From positions 367,865 to 431,864 of the forward strand of contig NZ_JACHLL010000002.1 of NCBI RefSeq assembly GCF_014207935.1: a stretch of DNA of 64,000 nt. The letters are read 5' to 3'. A program made the position numbers and the translations under genes. Positions within the stretch are counted from its first letter, which is position 1. Every line of letters begins with the position of its first letter. The notes under the pieces were generated by a model, which searched no databases, had not been told where the DNA came from, and was given only the letters and a program-made list of their open reading frames with translations. The stretch comes from Pseudomonas fluvialis. GTDB taxonomy: Bacteria; Pseudomonadota; Gammaproteobacteria; Pseudomonadales; Pseudomonadaceae. This document shows, piece by piece, positions 8,094 through 17,206 of this stretch.

Positions 8094-8252
8094 TCAGCGC
8101 TTCTTCGGCTTGTTCTTGGCCTTCTTTTTGACGACCGGCAACGGCATGGCCTGTTCGAAGGCCTGGCGCATCTCCTGCAGGCGCTTCTCGTGAACGTCAT
8201 GAATGCGCTTGCCACGCTCGGCAGAGAAGTCGATCAGCTTGTCATCACTCAT
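8094..8252 (-). CDS. Conserved small basic protein (52 aa)
   Basis: The 52-residue product starts MSDDKLIDFSAERGKRIHD, has a charged helical middle, and ends in a lysine-rich tail KKKAKNKPKKR. It has no signal peptide or membrane helix. The start at 8252 overlaps the end of the AlkB-like gene by eight bases, so it is the last gene of that unit and probably translationally coupled. The basic tail suggests nucleic acid or ribosome contact, but that is only inference. I do not recognise a named family. Confidence 0.7.
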   Translation of the reverse strand: MSDDKLIDFSAERGKRIHDVHEKRLQEMRQAFEQAMPLPVVKKKAKNKPKKR

Positions 8253-8847
8253 GGCGCGGCCCTACCAGGCGAAAGGTGAGATTGAGCCGTGGCGCGCAGG
8301 GCTTGCGCGTCTTGGCCACCTGATGCTGCCAATGATGCTGGGTTTGCCCGGCCATGACCAGCAGCGAGCCATGCCCCAACATCAGGGAATGCTCGATGCG
8401 CGTCCCGCCCTTACGCCGCAGATCGAAACGCCGCTCGCCTCCCAGGCTGAGCGAGGCAATCAGCGGGTTGCGCCCCAGTTCCACCTCGTCGTCGCTGTGC
8501 CAGCCCATGGAATCCTGGCCATCGCGGTACAGGTTGAGCAGCACCGCATTCAACGGCTGCCCCACCTCCGCCTCGACCTGGCGGCGAATCTCGGCAAGCA
8601 GCGGCGTCCACGGCAAGGGGCAATGTTCGACGCCAGAATAGCGGTAACGCGCCTGCGCATCGCCATACCACGCCACCTGGCGCGGCGTCGCCAGCCAGCG
8701 ACCATGGATGAACAGTTGCGGCTGACTCCAGGGTGTTTCACGCAACAACTGCGCCAGCCAGGCATCAGCAATCTCGGGCGACAACCACTGCGGCAACCAG
8801 TGCAGCTCGGCATCTGCCAGCTGCAGCGGCTCATCGGCAAACAGCAT
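8245..8847 (-). CDS. AlkB-type 2-oxoglutarate/Fe(II) dioxygenase, DNA/RNA alkylation repair
   Basis: This 200-residue protein belongs to the AlkB family that removes methyl groups from N1-methyladenine and N3-methylcytosine. It shows the iron site HSD in MGWHSDDEVELG, the distal His in QHHWQHQV, and the 2-oxoglutarate-binding arginine region RLNLTFR. The internal start MLFADEPLQ at 8847 is preferred because GGAGGTG sits four bases upstream; a longer frame reaches 8868. It abuts the upstream small gene (stop at 8847) and overlaps the downstream one, forming a three-gene unit. By position it matches PA3306. It is more like AlkB2/ALKBH2 proteins than E. coli AlkB. Confidence 0.85.
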   Translation of the reverse strand: MLFADEPLQLADAELHWLPQWLSPEIADAWLAQLLRETPWSQPQLFIHGRWLATPRQVAWYGDAQARYRYSGVEHCPLPWTPLLAEIRRQVEAEVGQPLNAVLLNLYRDGQDSMGWHSDDEVELGRNPLIASLSLGGERRFDLRRKGGTRIEHSLMLGHGSLLVMAGQTQHHWQHQVAKTRKPCAPRLNLTFRLVGPRHE

Positions 8848-9140
8848 CACACCTCCACATCCACCCACAGACCCTGGCGCGGCAGATCGTCCAGACCGGG
8901 CGCTTCTTCCTCGGTCGGAGTCTCGGCCATTTCCTGCGGAGTATGCCCCTGGCGCTGACGCCGGCGCTGCTCCTCGCGCAAGCGCTCGGCAACCTCCTGG
9001 GGATGACGGCGGTCGAGGGTCACCGCCGACTCGGCGGCTGCGCCCTGAGCCGGCGTCACCAGCGGAATTTCCGGGCGAGGCTTGACCGGGTCCTGCTGGG
9101 CCGTGACCGGGGCCAGGCTGTGAGGGATGGGCGGCAACAT
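8847..9140 (-). CDS. Hypothetical protein, proline/glutamate-rich (97 aa)
   Basis: The ATG at 9140 is preceded by AAGGAG. The product is low in complexity: a Pro-rich start (MLPPIPHSLAP), a charged stretch EVAERLREEQRRRQRQG likely to be helical, and an acidic C-terminus. There is no signal peptide or membrane segment. It is the first gene of the alkB-like cluster, and its stop codon touches the AlkB start. Proteins of this kind occur beside rapA in other Pseudomonas, but no function is known to me. Confidence 0.65.
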   Translation of the reverse strand: MLPPIPHSLAPVTAQQDPVKPRPEIPLVTPAQGAAAESAVTLDRRHPQEVAERLREEQRRRQRQGHTPQEMAETPTEEEAPGLDDLPRQGLWVDVEV

Positions 9141-9336
9141 GCTGAGGCTCCTTTTATCAGGCTGTCGGCCTAAGCGCAGGCGACTTGATGCGTGCTCGCT
9201 ACACTGCATTGGAAAGGTGCTTCGCGGAATGGTTTCCTGCCAGCCCCGCCGGTTTTTCCGTCGCCCTGTGCACACTGTTCCGCTACCATAGCCGGCTTTT
9301 TTTGGCAGGCGTAACAATCACATGGCGGGAAGTCGC

Positions 9337-12180
9337 ATGGCACAGCAGTATGAACCAGGGCAACGTTGGATCAGTGACAGCGAGGCGGAACTCGGACTGG
9401 GCACCATCCTAACCGCTGACGGTCGCCTGCTCACCGTGCTCTACCCGGCCACCGGCGAAACCCGCCAGTACGCCCAGCGCAACGCCCCACTGACCCGCGT
9501 GCGCTTCGCCCCGGGTGACGAGATCACCCACTTCGACAACTGGAAGCTGACCGTGCAGAGCGTTGACGATGTCGACGGCCTGCTGATCTACCACGGCCTC
9601 AATGCGCAGAACGAGCTGTGCACCCTGCCGGAAACCCAGCTGTCCAACTTCATCCAGTTCCGCCTGGCCAGTGATCGACTGTTCGCCGGGCAGATCGACC
9701 CGCTGAACTGGTTCGCCCTGCGTTATCACACCCTGGAACACCGCTCGCGCCTGCTCCAGTCGAACCTCTGGGGCCTGGGTGGCAGCCGCGCCCAACCGAT
9801 TGCCCACCAGCTGCACATCGCCCGCGAAGTGGCCGACCGCATCGCCCCGCGCGTCCTGCTGGCCGACGAAGTGGGCCTGGGCAAGACCATCGAGGCCGGC
9901 CTGGTGATCCATCGCCAGCTGCTCTCGGGCCGTGCCAGCCGCGTGCTGATCCTGGTGCCGGAAAACCTCCAGCACCAGTGGCTGGTGGAAATGCGCCGGC
10001 GCTTCAACCTGCAGGTGGCGCTGTTCGATGAAGAGCGCTTCATCGAGAGCGATGCCGACAACCCGTTCGAGGATACCCAGCTGGCGCTGGTCGCCCTGGA
10101 ATGGCTGAAGGACGACAGCAAGGCCGCCGAGGCGGTACTGGCCGCCGGCTGGGACCTGCTGGTGGTCGACGAGGCCCACCACCTGGTCTGGCACCCGGAA
10201 AGCGCCAGCGCCGAATACCTGCTGGTCGAGCAACTGGCCCGGCGCAGTGCCGGCGTACTGCTGCTGACCGCCACACCAGAACAGCTGGGGCTGGACAGCC
10301 ACTTCGCGCGCCTGCGTCTGCTCGACCCGGACCGTTTCCATGATCTGGAAGCCTTCCGTGCCGAGAGCGCGCAGTACAAGCCGGTGGCCGAAGCCGTGCA
10401 GGAACTGCTCGACCACGGCCAACTCAGCAAAGAAGCGCGCGAGGCCATTCAGGGTTTCCTCGGCGCCGAGGGCGAGAGCCTGCTGGCCGAAATCGCCAGC
10501 GGCGATGAAGAAGCCCGCGCCCGTCTGGTGCGCGAACTGCTCGACCGCCACGGCACCGGCCGCGTGCTGTTTCGCAATACCCGCGCCGCGGTGCAAGGGT
10601 TCCCCGAGCGCAACCTGCACCCCTACCCGCTGGCCAATCCGGCCGAATACATGGAGCTGCCGCTGGGCGAGCACCCCGACCTCTACCCGGAAGTCAGCTT
10701 CCAGGCCCAGCAGGATGGCGAAGAAGAGCGCTGGTGGCGCTTCGACCCGCGCGTCGAGTGGCTGATCGATACCCTGAAGATGCTGAAGAAGGTCAAGGTC
10801 CTGGTGATCTGTGCCCACGCCGAAACCGCGCTGGACCTGGAAGACGCCCTGCGCGTGCGCTCCGGCATCCCGGCCACGGTGTTCCACGAAGGCATGAGCA
10901 TCCTCGAACGCGACCGCGCGGCGGCCTACTTTGCCGACGAGGAGTTCGGTGCCCAGGTGCTGATCTGCTCCGAGATCGGCAGCGAAGGTCGCAACTTCCA
11001 GTTCAGCCACCATCTGGTGCTGTTCGATCTGCCGGCTCACCCGGACCTGCTTGAGCAGCGCATCGGCCGTCTCGACCGCATCGGCCAGAAGCACACCATT
11101 CAGCTGCACGTGCCCTATCTGGAGGACAGCGCCCAGGCACGCCTGTTCCAGTGGTACCACGAGGCGCTGAACGCCTTCCTCAACACCTGCCCGACCGGTA
11201 ACGCCCTGCAGCATCAGTTCGGCCCACGCCTGCTGCCCTTGCTGGAAGGCGGCGACGATGCCGCCTGGCAGACGCTGGTCAACGACGCCAGAAACCAGCG
11301 CCTGCGCCTGGAAGGCGAGCTGCACAGCGGCCGCGACCGCCTGCTGGAACTCAACTCCGGCGGTGCCGGCGAGGGCGAAGCGCTGGTCGAGGCCATCCTC
11401 GAACAGGATGACCAGTTCAGCCTGCCGATCTACATGGAAGAGCTGCTCGACGCCTTCGGTATCGACAGCGAAGACCATTCCGACAACGCCCTGATCCTCA
11501 AACCCGGCGAGAAGATGCTGGATGCCGGCTTCCCCCTGGGGGACGACGAAGGCGTGACCATCAGCTACGACCGCGACCTGGCACTGGCCCGCGAGGACAT
11601 GCAGTTCATCACCTGGGAGCACCCCATGGTGCAGGGCGGCATGGACCTGGTGCTGTCCGGTTCAATGGGCAACACCGCCGTGGCGCTGATCAAGAACAAG
11701 GCGCTGAAACCCGGCACCGTGCTCCTCGAACTGCTGTTCGTCAGCGAGGCCGTGGCACCCAAGGCGCTACAGCTGGGACGTTTCTTCCCGCCGGTGGCAC
11801 TGCGCTGCCTGCTCGACGGCAATGGCAATGATTTGGCCAGCAAGGTCGCCTTCGACACCCTCAACGAACAGCTGGAAAGCGTGCCGCGCGGCAGCGCCAA
11901 CAAGTTCGTGCAGGCCCAGCGCGACGCCCTGAGCAAGCAGATCGGCGCTGCCGAGGCCAAGATTGCGCCGCAGCATGCCGCCCGCGTTGCCGAAGCCCAG
12001 CGCCGACTGGCCGCCGAACTGGATGAAGAGCTGGCGCGCCTGACTGCCCTGAAAGCCGTCAATCCGACGGTGCGCGACAGCGAGATCGAGGCGACCCGGC
12101 GCCAGCGTGACGAAAGCCTGGCCTTCCTCGACAAAGCGGCCCTGCGCCTGGAAGCGATTCGCGTCCTGGTAGCGGGCTGA
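9337..12180 (+). CDS. rapA: RNA polymerase-associated ATPase RapA (HepA)
   Basis: This Swi2/Snf2 ATPase binds RNA polymerase and recycles it after transcription under stress or high salt. The 947-residue protein begins [20 protein letters not shown], matching the RapA N-terminal Tudor-like domains. Motif [14 protein letters not shown] lies near residue 176 and DEAHHLVWH near 278. The helicase C-terminal motif [20 protein letters not shown] precedes the RapA-specific C-terminal region. The ATG at 9337 is preferred over one at 9322 by comparison with known RapA N-termini. It is convergent with hyi across a 24-bp inverted repeat. Confidence 0.96.
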   Translation: MAQQYEPGQRWISDSEAELGLGTILTADGRLLTVLYPATGETRQYAQRNAPLTRVRFAPGDEITHFDNWKLTVQSVDDVDGLLIYHGLNAQNELCTLPETQLSNFIQFRLASDRLFAGQIDPLNWFALRYHTLEHRSRLLQSNLWGLGGSRAQPIAHQLHIAREVADRIAPRVLLADEVGLGKTIEAGLVIHRQLLSGRASRVLILVPENLQHQWLVEMRRRFNLQVALFDEERFIESDADNPFEDTQLALVALEWLKDDSKAAEAVLAAGWDLLVVDEAHHLVWHPESASAEYLLVEQLARRSAGVLLLTATPEQLGLDSHFARLRLLDPDRFHDLEAFRAESAQYKPVAEAVQELLDHGQLSKEAREAIQGFLGAEGESLLAEIASGDEEARARLVRELLDRHGTGRVLFRNTRAAVQGFPERNLHPYPLANPAEYMELPLGEHPDLYPEVSFQAQQDGEEERWWRFDPRVEWLIDTLKMLKKVKVLVICAHAETALDLEDALRVRSGIPATVFHEGMSILERDRAAAYFADEEFGAQVLICSEIGSEGRNFQFSHHLVLFDLPAHPDLLEQRIGRLDRIGQKHTIQLHVPYLEDSAQARLFQWYHEALNAFLNTCPTGNALQHQFGPRLLPLLEGGDDAAWQTLVNDARNQRLRLEGELHSGRDRLLELNSGGAGEGEALVEAILEQDDQFSLPIYMEELLDAFGIDSEDHSDNALILKPGEKMLDAGFPLGDDEGVTISYDRDLALAREDMQFITWEHPMVQGGMDLVLSGSMGNTAVALIKNKALKPGTVLLELLFVSEAVAPKALQLGRFFPPVALRCLLDGNGNDLASKVAFDTLNEQLESVPRGSANKFVQAQRDALSKQIGAAEAKIAPQHAARVAEAQRRLAAELDEELARLTALKAVNPTVRDSEIEATRRQRDESLAFLDKAALRLEAIRVLVAG

Positions 12181-12188
12181 TCCTGAAC

Positions 12189-12212
12189 ACGGCGCCTGAC
12201 TTCAGGCGCCGT
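12189..12212. repeat. Perfect inverted repeat between rapA and hyi
   Basis: ACGGCGCCTGA and TCAGGCGCCGT form an 11-bp perfect stem with almost no spacer. It sits nine bases after the rapA stop and just beyond the hyi stop. There is no T-run on either side. It may still act as a bidirectional terminator or transcript-end stabiliser. Confidence 0.6.
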
Positions 12213-12218
12213 AGCGAC

Positions 12219-13004
12219 TCACGCAACCAAAACCCGCCAGGCATCCAGCCAGGCCAGACCTGCGGCCGTTGAAGCCTGCGGCCTATATTCGGCTGCCAGC
12301 CAGCGGTGGTACCCGGCTGCACGCAGAGCGTCGATGGCTGCGGAAAAATCCAGCGTGCCAGTACCGGGCTCATGTCGTCCCGGGCAGTCGGCAAACTGCA
12401 CATGGCCGATGCGCCCGGCCAGCAGGGCGATGCCGGCCGGAATATCCAGCCCCTGCCGGGCCATGTGGTAGAGGTCGAGCTGCGCGTGCAAATTGGGGTG
12501 ATTCACCGAGCGCAGCAGTTCGTCCAGTTGTTCTGGGGTGCTGATCAAAAAGCCCGGCATATCCAGCGGGTTGATTGCCTCGCACAGCACACCGATGCCC
12601 AATACGGCAAAGGCCTCGGCAGCACGGCGCAGGTTGGCCGTGAGACAGGCCAGTGCCTGATCGCGCTCGACGCCTTCAGCCAACCGCCCCGGCAGCACAT
12701 TGACCCACTGCGGCCGGACCATGGCGGCATAGCTCAGGGCCTCCTGCAGGGCAGCATCGAACTCGACCTGGCGTGCCGGCACGCCAGCCAGCCCGGGGCC
12801 ACCAGTCATCAGATCGCCCGCCGGCAGGTTGATCAGCACCAGCGGCAGGCCGGCGCGCTCCAGCGCTTCCTTGAGCGCAATGGCCGGCACTTCATAGGGA
12901 AACTGGATTTCCACGCCAGCAAAACCGGCCACGGCAGCAGCCCGCACCCGCTCCAGCAGCGGCAGCTCGTTGAACAGCAGCGACAGGTTGGCGGCGAGTT
13001 TCAT
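12219..13004 (-). CDS. hyi: Hydroxypyruvate isomerase family protein
   Basis: This 261-residue TIM-barrel protein of the AP-endonuclease-2/xylose-isomerase superfamily resembles Hyi, which interconverts hydroxypyruvate and tartronate semialdehyde. It shows CEAINPLDMPGF and the late glutamate segment AAEYRP, consistent with the metal-ligand glutamates. The ATG at 13004 overlaps the stop of the upstream reductase gene by four bases (ATGA). The two enzymes act on the same intermediate, which supports the assignment. No glyoxylate carboligase gene lies in this window, so the source of tartronate semialdehyde is unclear; the real substrate may be another ketose-like acid. Confidence 0.8.
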   Translation of the reverse strand: MKLAANLSLLFNELPLLERVRAAAVAGFAGVEIQFPYEVPAIALKEALERAGLPLVLINLPAGDLMTGGPGLAGVPARQVEFDAALQEALSYAAMVRPQWVNVLPGRLAEGVERDQALACLTANLRRAAEAFAVLGIGVLCEAINPLDMPGFLISTPEQLDELLRSVNHPNLHAQLDLYHMARQGLDIPAGIALLAGRIGHVQFADCPGRHEPGTGTLDFSAAIDALRAAGYHRWLAAEYRPQASTAAGLAWLDAWRVLVA

Positions 13005-13888
13005 GGTTTTTCCTCGAACAGTTCGATCAGGGTCGCCGGATCCTTGTGCAAGGCACCCTGCTGTCCGTGCAGGCGCATCAGCTGCGCCGCCAGCCCGCTC
13101 ATCGGTGTGGCCGATGCACTGGCCTGCGACAGCCGCACTGCGGTATCCAGATCCTTGAGCAGGGTACGCACATGCCACTTGATCGGTTCGAAACGACGCT
13201 CGGCCATCTGCGGAGCCAGGATCTGCAACGGCTTCGAATCGGCAAAGCCACCAGCCAGTGCCGGCGCCAGCAGAGTGGCATCTACCCCGCTACGCTCGGC
13301 CAGCGCCACTACCTCGGCAATCACCAGCGCATTGCTGGCGACAATCATCTGGTTGCACACCTTGGTCACCTGCCCCGCACCCACTGCCCCCATATGGGTC
13401 AGACGCTGCCCCAGATGTTCGGCAATCGGACGCAGCCGCTGGATATCGTCGTGATCACCGCCAACCATGATGGCCAGCGTGCCGGTTTCGGCTCCAGCCG
13501 TGCCGCCGGAAACCGGGGCATCGACCCAGCGCATGCCGGTTCGCGCCAGCAGTTCGGCTGCCATCTCGCGGGTCATGGCAGGATCGGAACTGGAGAAATC
13601 CACCAGCAACTGCCCGGGGCGCGCCGTTTCGACCAAGCCGCCAACCCCAAAGACCACGTCGCGCACCGCCGCGCTATCAGCCAGACACAGCAGAATAACT
13701 TCGGCCCGGTCACACAGTTCGGCCGGCTGATCAACGCGCTGAGCACCCAGCTCCAGCAGCGGCAGGCATTTGTCCGCCGAGCGGTTCCAAAGGGTCAGGG
13801 GAAAGCCGGCCGCCAGCAGGCGGCGGCACATCGGCTGGCCCATCAGGCCGATGCCGGCAAAGGCAAGAGAAGGAAGGGACTGGATCAT
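13001..13888 (-). CDS. 2-hydroxy-3-oxopropionate reductase / 3-hydroxyisobutyrate dehydrogenase family
   Basis: This 295-residue beta-hydroxyacid dehydrogenase reduces tartronate semialdehyde to glycerate or oxidises 3-hydroxyisobutyrate, depending on the member. The dinucleotide-binding motif FAGIGLMGQPM is near residue 10, the substrate motif DAPVSGGTAGAETG lies mid-protein, and the catalytic lysine segment KVCNQMIVASNALV follows. It is the first gene of a two-gene unit with the hydroxypyruvate-isomerase-like gene, which favours the tartronate semialdehyde (GlxR/GarR) role. Position near rapA in P. aeruginosa (PA3312) carries a 3-hydroxyisobutyrate dehydrogenase label, so substrate remains open. 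Confidence 0.82.
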   Translation of the reverse strand: MIQSLPSLAFAGIGLMGQPMCRRLLAAGFPLTLWNRSADKCLPLLELGAQRVDQPAELCDRAEVILLCLADSAAVRDVVFGVGGLVETARPGQLLVDFSSSDPAMTREMAAELLARTGMRWVDAPVSGGTAGAETGTLAIMVGGDHDDIQRLRPIAEHLGQRLTHMGAVGAGQVTKVCNQMIVASNALVIAEVVALAERSGVDATLLAPALAGGFADSKPLQILAPQMAERRFEPIKWHVRTLLKDLDTAVRLSQASASATPMSGLAAQLMRLHGQQGALHKDPATLIELFEEKP

Positions 13889-13951
13889 GCAGGCACCCGT
13901 CAGACTGGACGGCCGCCAGTGTATCAGCGCCGCTGGCGCGGCGCGTCGGGC

Positions 13952-14320
13952 TTACAAGCCGTCTTTTTCCAGGTGTTCGAAGTTCACCGGCTCGCCTGGC
14001 TTGGCACCAAGCTTGTGGCGGATATCTTCGAACATGGCGTCGTACTCGCTATGACCACGCATGATCGGGCTGGCATTGCTCGGAAGGCCATGCTTGATCA
14101 CCGCCTTGGAAATTAGGCTGGCGAAGTTGAAAGCCGTATCGCTGTGCATGTCGAACTCTTCGACAAAAGCCTTGCCGGCAATTTCACCCGTGACCTTGAA
14201 GTGCATCAGCGTGCCTTCAGTAGCGTCATGCCGAACCTCATAGTTCACATCGATACTGAAGTCGGGAACACCCGGCATCCCTGGCAGATTCTTGCGATGT
14301 AGATGACCTGGCTCAAACAT
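13952..14320 (-). CDS. DUF5064 family protein
   Basis: This 122-residue soluble protein begins MFEPGHLHRKNLPG and matches, from memory, the Pseudomonas DUF5064 family. The core FDMHSDTAFNFASLISKAVIKHGLP is conserved there. The ATG at 14320 has AAGGAG upstream. It has no signal peptide, cysteine pair or membrane segment. It forms a single-gene unit between the reductase gene and the DUF2288 gene. Function is unknown. Confidence 0.75.
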   Translation of the reverse strand: MFEPGHLHRKNLPGMPGVPDFSIDVNYEVRHDATEGTLMHFKVTGEIAGKAFVEEFDMHSDTAFNFASLISKAVIKHGLPSNASPIMRGHSEYDAMFEDIRHKLGAKPGEPVNFEHLEKDGL

Positions 14321-14416
14321 GGACTGGCACTCCTTTGTGGGTCTTTGTCTGCCGCTGAGCTTCGCGGAAAAAACCATCTACGTCCAGCCCGGCACCACCC
14401 AATACTCTGCGCTAGA

Positions 14417-14734
14417 TCAATGCAGCAGCGGCTTTGTCTCACGCTCCTGAATCACCACCCAGGGCGCCACCACCACCGCCCACAGGTCCGGATCACGCGC
14501 CAGCAGGTCTTCGGCCAGGGCGGCTTCGACCTTGGCCAACTGACCGCTGGTCAGCCAGACCGTCACACTGGCCTTGTCATCCGTAGCCAGAGCCTCGGCC
14601 ACCGCCACCAGATCGGCCTGCGGATCAACCCAAAGCAGGGCTCCACGGGCAAAGAAGGGCTGCAGCTCCTGCCAGGAGATTTTCGCGGTTTCGCCCAGCA
14701 GCTTGGCATAGAGGGTGCTAGTTTGTTCGGTCAT
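14417..14734 (-). CDS. DUF2288 family protein
   Basis: This 105-residue protein has the features I associate with DUF2288: TLYAKLLGETAKISWQELQ, FARGALLWV, and the conserved end DPDLWAVVVAPWVVIQER. It is soluble and acidic. The ATG at 14734 is preferred to a TTG eighteen bases upstream; AGGAAC precedes it. Function is not known. It is divergent from braC, separated by about 310 bases that hold the likely bra promoter. Confidence 0.8.
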   Translation of the reverse strand: MTEQTSTLYAKLLGETAKISWQELQPFFARGALLWVDPQADLVAVAEALATDDKASVTVWLTSGQLAKVEAALAEDLLARDPDLWAVVVAPWVVIQERETKPLLH

Positions 14735-14911
14735 GGGTTGTTCCTGTGCCAATCCTGATCAAAGAATGGCCGGCATGATACTCGGCAACTCTCGGTGAAT
14801 GAACTATTCAAGGACTTGGCCGAACGATCAGAAAACTCCAAGACAACGCCGTTTTTCTGTATGTTTGTTACGCTCATGCGACACCCGCAAAACCGCCCTG
14901 AATGCTTGGCT

Positions 14912-14940
14912 TTTCAAGGCGCAAAGCACCGCTCTACACT
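14912..14940 (+). promoter_or_regulatory. Candidate sigma-70 promoter for braC
   Basis: TTTCAA at 14912-14917 and TACACT at 14935-14940 are 17 bases apart. They would give a leader of about 97 bases before braC. Only the -10 is a good match. The rest of the 14735-15043 spacer shows no gene or repeat I can support. Confidence 0.45.
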
Positions 14941-15043
14941 GTGCCGGTACAGTTGCCCGGCCAGTGTCCGCGGCAGCCATCCTCGCCTGTCACCACGGCA
15001 GCGCGGATAACAACAACTTATAAAGACCAACGAGTGGAGCACT

Positions 15044-16165
15044 ATGAACAAGGCTACTAAGCAGATGACCAAGCTGTTTGCCGCCATGGCCATGGCCGGC
15101 GTTGCCAGCTACTCCGTAGCGGCTGACACCATCAAGATCGCCCTGGCCGGTCCGGTTACCGGTGCGGTTGCGCAATACGGCGAAATGCAGTTCATCGGTG
15201 CCAAGATGGCCATCGAGCAGATCAACAAGGCCGGCGGCGTCAATGGCGCCATGCTCGAAGGCGTGGTCTACGACGACGCCTGTGATCCCAAGCAGGCCGT
15301 TGCTGTCGCCAACAAGATCGTCAACGACGAAGTGCAATACGTGGTTGGCCACCTGTGCTCCAGCTCCACTCAGCCGGCGTCCGACATCTACGAAGATGAA
15401 GGCATCCTGATGATCACCGCGGCCTCCACCAGTCCGGAGATTACCGCTCGTGGCTACCAGCTGGTGTTCCGCACCATTGGCCTGGACAGCCTGCAGGGCC
15501 CGACCGCCGGCAAGTTCATTGCCGAGCACGTCAAGCCCAAGACTGTCGCCGTGATCCACGACAAGCAGCAGTACGGTGAAGGTATTGCCACTGCCGTGAA
15601 GCAGACCCTGGAAGCCGCCGGCACCAAGGTCGCCCTGTTCGAAGGCATCAATGCCGGCGACAAGGACTTCTCGGCCATGATCGCCAAGCTCAAGCAGGCC
15701 AACGTCGACTTCGTCTACTACGGCGGCTACCACCCGGAACTGGGCCTGCTGCTGCGTCAGTCGGCCGAGAAGGGCCTCAAAGCCAAGTACATGGGTCCGG
15801 AAGGTGTCGGCAACAAGGAAATCTCGGCCATCGCCGGCCCGGCCTCCGAAGGCCTGCTGGTGACCCTGCCGAAGTCCTTCGACCAGGATCCGAAGAACCA
15901 GGCACTGGTTGAAGCCTTCAAGGCCAAGAACCAGGACCCGACCGGCCCGTTCGTATTCCCGGCCTACGCCGCGGTACAGGTCATGGCCGAAGGCATGAAG
16001 AAGGCCGGCAGCACCGACACCGCCAAGGTGGCCGAAGCTCTGCGCGCCAACAGCTTCGAAACTCCCACCGGCACCCTCGCCTTCGACGAGAAGGGTGACC
16101 TGAAGGACTTCAGCTTCGTGGTCTACGAATGGCACCAGAACGGCACCAAGTCCGAAGCCAAGTAA
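15044..16165 (+). CDS. braC: Branched-chain amino acid-binding periplasmic protein BraC
   Basis: This 373-residue receptor binds Leu, Ile, Val (and Ala, Thr in P. aeruginosa) in the periplasm and delivers them to BraDE. The signal peptide ends near ASYSVA-ADTIKIALAG; GPVTGAVAQYG and AIEQINKAGGVNG are hallmark type I solute-binding segments. A single Cys pair (DACDP ... HLCSS) fits the disulfide of the Leu/Ile/Val-binding family. The ATG at 15044 follows GTGGAG. A terminator separates it from braD, which fits the higher demand for the receptor. Confidence 0.95.
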   Translation: MNKATKQMTKLFAAMAMAGVASYSVAADTIKIALAGPVTGAVAQYGEMQFIGAKMAIEQINKAGGVNGAMLEGVVYDDACDPKQAVAVANKIVNDEVQYVVGHLCSSSTQPASDIYEDEGILMITAASTSPEITARGYQLVFRTIGLDSLQGPTAGKFIAEHVKPKTVAVIHDKQQYGEGIATAVKQTLEAAGTKVALFEGINAGDKDFSAMIAKLKQANVDFVYYGGYHPELGLLLRQSAEKGLKAKYMGPEGVGNKEISAIAGPASEGLLVTLPKSFDQDPKNQALVEAFKAKNQDPTGPFVFPAYAAVQVMAEGMKKAGSTDTAKVAEALRANSFETPTGTLAFDEKGDLKDFSFVVYEWHQNGTKSEAK

Positions 16166-16181
16166 GCCCATGCGTTAACCC

Positions 16182-16213
16182 AAAGCCCACTGCACCTGCA
16201 GTGGGCTTTGTTT
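16182..16213 (+). terminator. Intra-operon terminator between braC and braD
   Basis: AAAGCCCACTGCA and TGCAGTGGGCTTT form a strong stem with a CC loop, followed by GTTTATT. It sits 17 bases after the braC stop, inside the operon. It probably ends most transcripts after braC. Confidence 0.8.
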
Positions 16214-16282
16214 ATTCGAGCAATCCGGATATTCGCCGCGCTACCCGCGCCGCCCCCGCCGGGATATCCGAGGAGTCAGGTA

Positions 16283-17206
16283 ATGCCCGATCTCTATCAC
16301 TATCTGCAGCAGCTGGTTAACGGCCTGACTGTTGGCAGTACCTACGCCCTGATCGCCATTGGCTACACCATGGTCTACGGCATCATCGGCATGATCAATT
16401 TCGCCCATGGCGAGGTGTACATGATTGGCTCGTACGTGGCCTTCATCGTCATCGCCGGGCTGTCCCTGATGGGACTCGACAGCCTGCCGCTGGTCATCAC
16501 CGCCGCCTTCGCCGCGAGCGTGATCGTCACCAGTGCCTATGGCTACAGCATCGAACGGGTGGCCTACCGCCCCCTGCGTGGCAGTAACCGCCTGATCCCG
16601 CTGATTTCGGCGATCGGCATGTCGATCTTCCTGCAGAACGAAGTGCTGCTGGCCCAGGACTCCAAGGACAAGGCCATCCCCAACCTGCTGCCCGGCAACT
16701 TCGTCATCGGTGCCGACAGCATGAGCGGCGTGACCATCTCCTACATGCAGGTGCTGATCTTCGTCATTACCTTCGTGGTGATGCTCGGCCTGACCGCCTT
16801 CATCTCTCGCTCACGACTGGGCCGCGCCTGTCGCGCCTGCGCCGAAGACATCAAGATGGCCAATCTGCTGGGCATCAACACCAACAACATCATCGCCCTG
16901 ACCTTCGTCATCGGCGCCGCGCTGGCTGCCGTGGCCGCTGTGCTGCTGGGCCTGCAATACGGCGTGATCAACCCGCATCTGGGCTTCCTCGCCGGGATCA
17001 AGGCCTTCACCGCCGCGGTGCTCGGCGGCATCGGCAGCATCCCCGGCGCCATGCTCGGTGGCCTGCTGCTGGGCGTGGCCGAAGCCTTCGGCGCCGATAT
17101 CTTTGGTGATCAGTACAAGGATGTGGTGGCCTTCGGCCTGCTGGTTCTTGTGTTGCTGTTCCGTCCGACCGGCATCCTCGGTCGCCCGGAGGTGGAAAAA
17201 GTATGA
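16283..17206 (+). CDS. braD: Branched-chain amino acid ABC permease BraD (LivH)
   Basis: This 307-residue inner-membrane permease has many hydrophobic helices and the LivH hallmark segments [20 protein letters not shown] and [11 protein letters not shown]. The loop [16 protein letters not shown] is the EAA-type segment that contacts the ATPase. The ATG at 16283 is preceded by GAGGAG; an upstream in-frame ATG at 16208 lies inside the terminator region and would add a non-membrane extension. The stop overlaps the braE start by four bases. Confidence 0.95.
   Translation: MPDLYHYLQQLVNGLTVGSTYALIAIGYTMVYGIIGMINFAHGEVYMIGSYVAFIVIAGLSLMGLDSLPLVITAAFAASVIVTSAYGYSIERVAYRPLRGSNRLIPLISAIGMSIFLQNEVLLAQDSKDKAIPNLLPGNFVIGADSMSGVTISYMQVLIFVITFVVMLGLTAFISRSRLGRACRACAEDIKMANLLGINTNNIIALTFVIGAALAAVAAVLLGLQYGVINPHLGFLAGIKAFTAAVLGGIGSIPGAMLGGLLLGVAEAFGADIFGDQYKDVVAFGLLVLVLLFRPTGILGRPEVEKV

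Noticed and set aside
9409-11622. Long open frame (737 codons) on the minus strand opposite rapA
   Set aside because: It mirrors rapA codon structure and has no motif or ribosome-binding site.
12189-12212. Confident Rho-independent terminator after rapA
   Set aside because: The stem is perfect but there is no T-run on either side; kept only as an inverted repeat.
14990-16171. 393-codon frame opposite braC
   Set aside because: It is a shadow of braC, low in complexity and without a start signal.
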